Positions 30,317 through 32,468 of a stretch of 32,468 nucleotides of DNA are shown here, piece by piece; within the stretch, counting starts at the first letter, position 1, and every line of letters starts with the position of its first letter. The translations under genes and the position numbers were made by a program. The notes under the pieces were generated by a model, which did no database searches, was not told the origin of the DNA, and worked only from the letters and a program-made list of their open reading frames with translations. The DNA is from Verrucomicrobia bacterium UBA6775 (GTDB lineage: Bacteria > Verrucomicrobiota > Verrucomicrobiia > Limisphaerales > UBA1096). The DNA lies in assembly GCA_002453165.1 (NCBI GenBank), contig DKGH01000061.1:1-32468 (forward strand), written 5' to 3'.

Positions 30317-31141
30317 ATGAAAATAAGATGGAAATTATTGCTGGTATTGTTGCTGGCTAATAGAGCCGGCGTTCTCGCGGCGGATGTCGAGATTATCGCG
30401 CACCGCGGCGCCTCGTATGACGCGCCGGAGAACACGCTTGAGTCGGTTCAACTTGGCTGGGAGCAAAAGGCGGATGCCGTTGAGGTGGATGTGTTTCTCT
30501 CGAAGGACGGCGAGGTGGTGCTTCATCACGATGCCACGACCAAGAAGATTGCCGGCGTCGATCGCAAGGTGGCAGATCAGACTTATGCGGAGTTGCGCCA
30601 GCTTGATGTGGGGGCGTGGAAGGGATCCAAGTGGAAGGGGGTGCGTATTCCCAAGTTGGACGCCGTGCTGGCGACGATCCCGGACGGGAAACGGATGTTT
30701 GTTGAGGTGAAGTGCGGCCCGGAGATCATCCCGGCACTGGGCAGGTCGTTTCGCAAAAGCGGTAAGTCTCCGGATCAACTTGTGGTGATCAGTTTCAACT
30801 ACGAGGTCGTGAAACAGGCCAAGGCCAAGTTCCCTCGCATCAAATGTTTCTATCTGTCCAGTTTCAAGATGGACAAGGAGAGCGGCGAACAGGTTCCAAG
30901 CGTGGAGGAACTGATCGCCAAGGCCAAGACGGCCAAGCTCGATGGGTTGAACGTGAGCTACAAGGGGCTTCAGTCGGAGGCATTTTTTAAAAAAGTGAAA
31001 TCGGCCGGGATGGGATTGTTTACCTGGACTGTGAATTCGCCGGAGGTGGCCAGACGCTTGGCCAAGCTGGGCATCGACGGCATCACGACCGACCGGCCGG
31101 CTTGGCTTCGGGAGAGGCTGGCGTCCGCCGATTCGGAGTAA
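30317..31141 (+). CDS. Secreted glycerophosphodiester phosphodiesterase
   Basis: Hydrolyses glycerophosphodiesters to glycerol-3-phosphate and alcohols, probably in the periplasm. The 274-residue protein starts at ATG 30317, with signal peptide K-I-R-W-K then a Leu-rich core ending A-A (about 1-22); an in-frame ATG at 30269 overlaps the DUF1501 gene. Catalytic and metal residues are visible: H29-R30-G, P-E-N-T (37-40), E56-x-D58 and H71-D72. A palindrome near the C-terminus encodes R-R-L-A-K-L before G-I-D-G-I-T-T-D-R-P, the closing GDPD motif. It follows DUF1501 by ten bases and may be transcribed with it. Confidence 0.9.
   Translation: MKIRWKLLLVLLLANRAGVLAADVEIIAHRGASYDAPENTLESVQLGWEQKADAVEVDVFLSKDGEVVLHHDATTKKIAGVDRKVADQTYAELRQLDVGAWKGSKWKGVRIPKLDAVLATIPDGKRMFVEVKCGPEIIPALGRSFRKSGKSPDQLVVISFNYEVVKQAKAKFPRIKCFYLSSFKMDKESGEQVPSVEELIAKAKTAKLDGLNVSYKGLQSEAFFKKVKSAGMGLFTWTVNSPEVARRLAKLGIDGITTDRPAWLRERLASADSE
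31065..31077. repeat. Iterated palindrome, in GDPD gene
   Basis: Exact CGCTTGGCCAAGC encoding R-L-A-K-L before the last GDPD motif. A near match, CCTTGGCCAAGCGC (31142-31155), follows the gene's stop codon directly. Confidence 0.85.
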
Positions 31142-31177
31142 CCTTGGCCAAGCGCTGCGCGTTTAACGCTGGTGAGG

Positions 31178-32353
31178 ATGGACGTCACTCGATTTTTTTT
31201 AGGTTTCGTATTGTTGTGTAGCGCTTGGTCAAGCGCTACGGCGCAGGAGCCCGATCTCAGCGATGCCGAATTGGAAAAGCAGATTGCCGGGATGGAAAAA
31301 GAGATCGAGGGGGAGCTGCTGCAGGAATACTCTGCGTGGGATTTTTCGACGAACCTCCGGCTTGGTGGCGGCTACAAGGAGAACGTGACCATGTCGGCGT
31401 TCGCCGATGAGTCGAGTGGGTTTGTTGCGACCGGTTTCGACTTGATCGGGATGCGTCTGCCTTTGGATGACTCGGGTGTGGAGGCGACCATTTTTGGGGC
31501 GTTCGACGATCGCAGATATTTTGATGCGCCCAGCGTGGACATGGAACAGACCGGACTGGTCAATGCGGCACTGGAGAAATCGCTTGGCGAAAACTGGCTC
31601 CTCAAAGCTGATCTTCGGCTGATTTACATCGACGAGATGTTCGACGCCTCGCTGACCGAGGATGATATCGGGACAGTGCAGGTGGTGGGAAAACAGGTCA
31701 GCCTTGAGCCGGCGCTGCGCTGGAATCTCCCCGGCAACACTTGGCTGGAGCTAAAGCCGGAAGTCTCAAGCCAATATTTTGCTGAGCCGCTTGATGACTA
31801 TCTGGAGGCTGGAGGCCGTGTGGCGGTCGGGATCGACTACGGTTATCGCTCCGAGTTGCTCGTCTACGGATCCCAGGTCGAGCGTGATTACGATACTCGG
31901 AGTCAGCGCGACGAGATTGGGTTTAACATGCCGGACACCGAGCTGAGTTACGACCGGCCCGAGCGCGGCGTGGAATGGACGCATTACTGGGATGCCAACC
32001 GGAAAGTCCGGATGCGCACCCGTTTTTCCGTTCTGGAAAACCAGGACAGCGGCGCCGGATATTTTGACTACCGAAGAGAGCGCCTCTCCCACAACTGGCG
32101 GATTCAGGTGGCACCGTACAGCTTCTCCGCGACGATCCGCAAGGCAACCTATGACTACGAGCTGCAACGCTCGGCGGATTTCTTCAATCAACGCTTTCGC
32201 ACAGACCGCTCAATCGAGCTTGCGATTGAGTACGAGCACAACGATCACCTGACGTTTCAACTGGGCTTCGAGCAGGAAAGCATCCAGTCAAACGTGCCGC
32301 AGGATGAGTACCGTTACCGGGTGTTTACCGCCGGCCTTGACTGGGAGTTTTGA
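31178..32353 (+). CDS. Outer-membrane beta-barrel-like protein
   Basis: A 391-residue exported protein with a signal peptide (about 1-23, cleaved near S-A-T-A-Q). A short acidic helical segment (about 25-50, D-A-E-L-E-K-Q-I-A-G-M-E-K-E-I) precedes a long run of alternating strands rich in Tyr, Trp and Arg/Glu. The last residue is Phe (D-W-E-F), the usual C-terminal signal of outer-membrane barrels. I do not recognise a specific family; the pattern resembles uncharacterised barrel proteins of PVC bacteria. ATG 31178 was preferred to GTG 31172. The variant palindrome GCGCTTGGTCAAGCGCT (31221-31237) lies in the signal peptide and reads S-A-W-S-S-A. Confidence 0.75.
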   Translation: MDVTRFFLGFVLLCSAWSSATAQEPDLSDAELEKQIAGMEKEIEGELLQEYSAWDFSTNLRLGGGYKENVTMSAFADESSGFVATGFDLIGMRLPLDDSGVEATIFGAFDDRRYFDAPSVDMEQTGLVNAALEKSLGENWLLKADLRLIYIDEMFDASLTEDDIGTVQVVGKQVSLEPALRWNLPGNTWLELKPEVSSQYFAEPLDDYLEAGGRVAVGIDYGYRSELLVYGSQVERDYDTRSQRDEIGFNMPDTELSYDRPERGVEWTHYWDANRKVRMRTRFSVLENQDSGAGYFDYRRERLSHNWRIQVAPYSFSATIRKATYDYELQRSADFFNQRFRTDRSIELAIEYEHNDHLTFQLGFEQESIQSNVPQDEYRYRVFTAGLDWEF

Positions 32354-32365
32354 GTTGGACCGAAC

Positions 32366-32467
32366 TCAGGGTTTCTTCTTGAAGGTGATCCTGTTAGCCC
32401 CCGGAGGGGTGATCTGACCCAGCGGTAACGGCGTGTCCCCTTGATCGATGGAGAGGAGGTGCAACGT
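32366..32467 (-). CDS. 3' end of an unidentified gene
   Basis: An open minus-strand frame runs from the window edge to a stop (TGA) at 32366-32368, giving 33 residues ending P-G-A-N-R-I-T-F-K-K-K-P. It is convergent with the barrel gene 12 bases away. The residue composition looks protein-like, but the piece is too short to assign. Confidence 0.45.
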   Translation of the reverse strand, partial: TLHLLSIDQGDTPLPLGQITPPGANRITFKKKP

Positions 32468-32468
32468 C

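Noticed and set aside
3379..31077. The iterated palindrome as a set of intrinsic terminators or as CRISPR repeats
   Set aside because: Most copies lie inside intact coding sequence, no T-run follows them, and spacing is irregular with no spacers.
3379..31077. The palindrome as a miniature transposon footprint
   Set aside because: No target-site duplications are visible and the host proteins keep normal length at the copies, so insertion is not supported.

Overview
The window looks like a piece of a moderately GC-rich bacterial chromosome from the Planctomycetes-Verrucomicrobia group, most likely a Verrucomicrobiota member. This is inferred from gene families: a secreted DUF1549/DUF1553 protein followed by a Tat-exported DUF1501 protein, a DUF1080 lipoprotein, a secreted LamG/PQQ-propeller protein, and a CHASE2 adenylate cyclase. 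No rRNA, tRNA, CRISPR array, transposase or phage gene was seen.

Layout. 1-2688: 5'-truncated CHASE2 class III adenylate cyclase, then a probable terminator. 2745-6827 (+): glucarate dehydratase, 5-dehydro-4-deoxyglucarate dehydratase, an EamA permease and a GT9 heptosyltransferase-like gene, closely spaced. The first two convert D-glucarate to 2,5-dioxopentanoate. 6871-7502 (-): a VapBC-type toxin-antitoxin pair with a direct-repeat operator candidate. 7581-11974 (-): a sodium-pump oxaloacetate decarboxylase set in the order gamma-alpha-beta, followed by N-acetylglucosamine-6-phosphate deacetylase. 12074-15117 (-): three cofactor genes, cobalamin adenosyltransferase, panC and nadB. 15186-18866 (+): glgB, a comF-like gene and accD. 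18870-20413 (-): DUF1080 lipoprotein and a class IV aminotransferase. 20518-21504 (+): secreted esterase with an EF-hand-like loop. 21505-21726: repeat-rich intergenic element. 21727-22812 (-): aroC. 22900-25800 (+): large secreted LamG/Rossmann/PQQ fusion. 25801-26091: a probable small structured RNA ending in a strong terminator. 26092-31141 (+): DUF1549/1553, DUF1501 and a glycerophosphodiester phosphodiesterase. 31178-32353 (+): outer-membrane beta-barrel-like protein. 32366-32467 (-): 3' end of an unidentified gene.

The most striking signal is not a gene. A perfect palindrome, GCTTGGCCAAGC, usually extended to CGCTTGGCCAAGCG, occurs 17 times by eye, with at least a dozen near matches. 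Fewer than one is expected by chance. Fifteen exact copies lie inside unrelated, apparently intact genes, where they encode only L-A-K-(R) or L-G-Q-(A); the third frame (A-W-P-S) is not used. Compared with remembered family consensus, the encoded residues replace normal ones instead of adding length. This resembles the cyanobacterial HIP1 iterated palindrome but with a different sequence, and it is my candidate for an undescribed system. Its cognate protein, if there is one, is not evident in this window.
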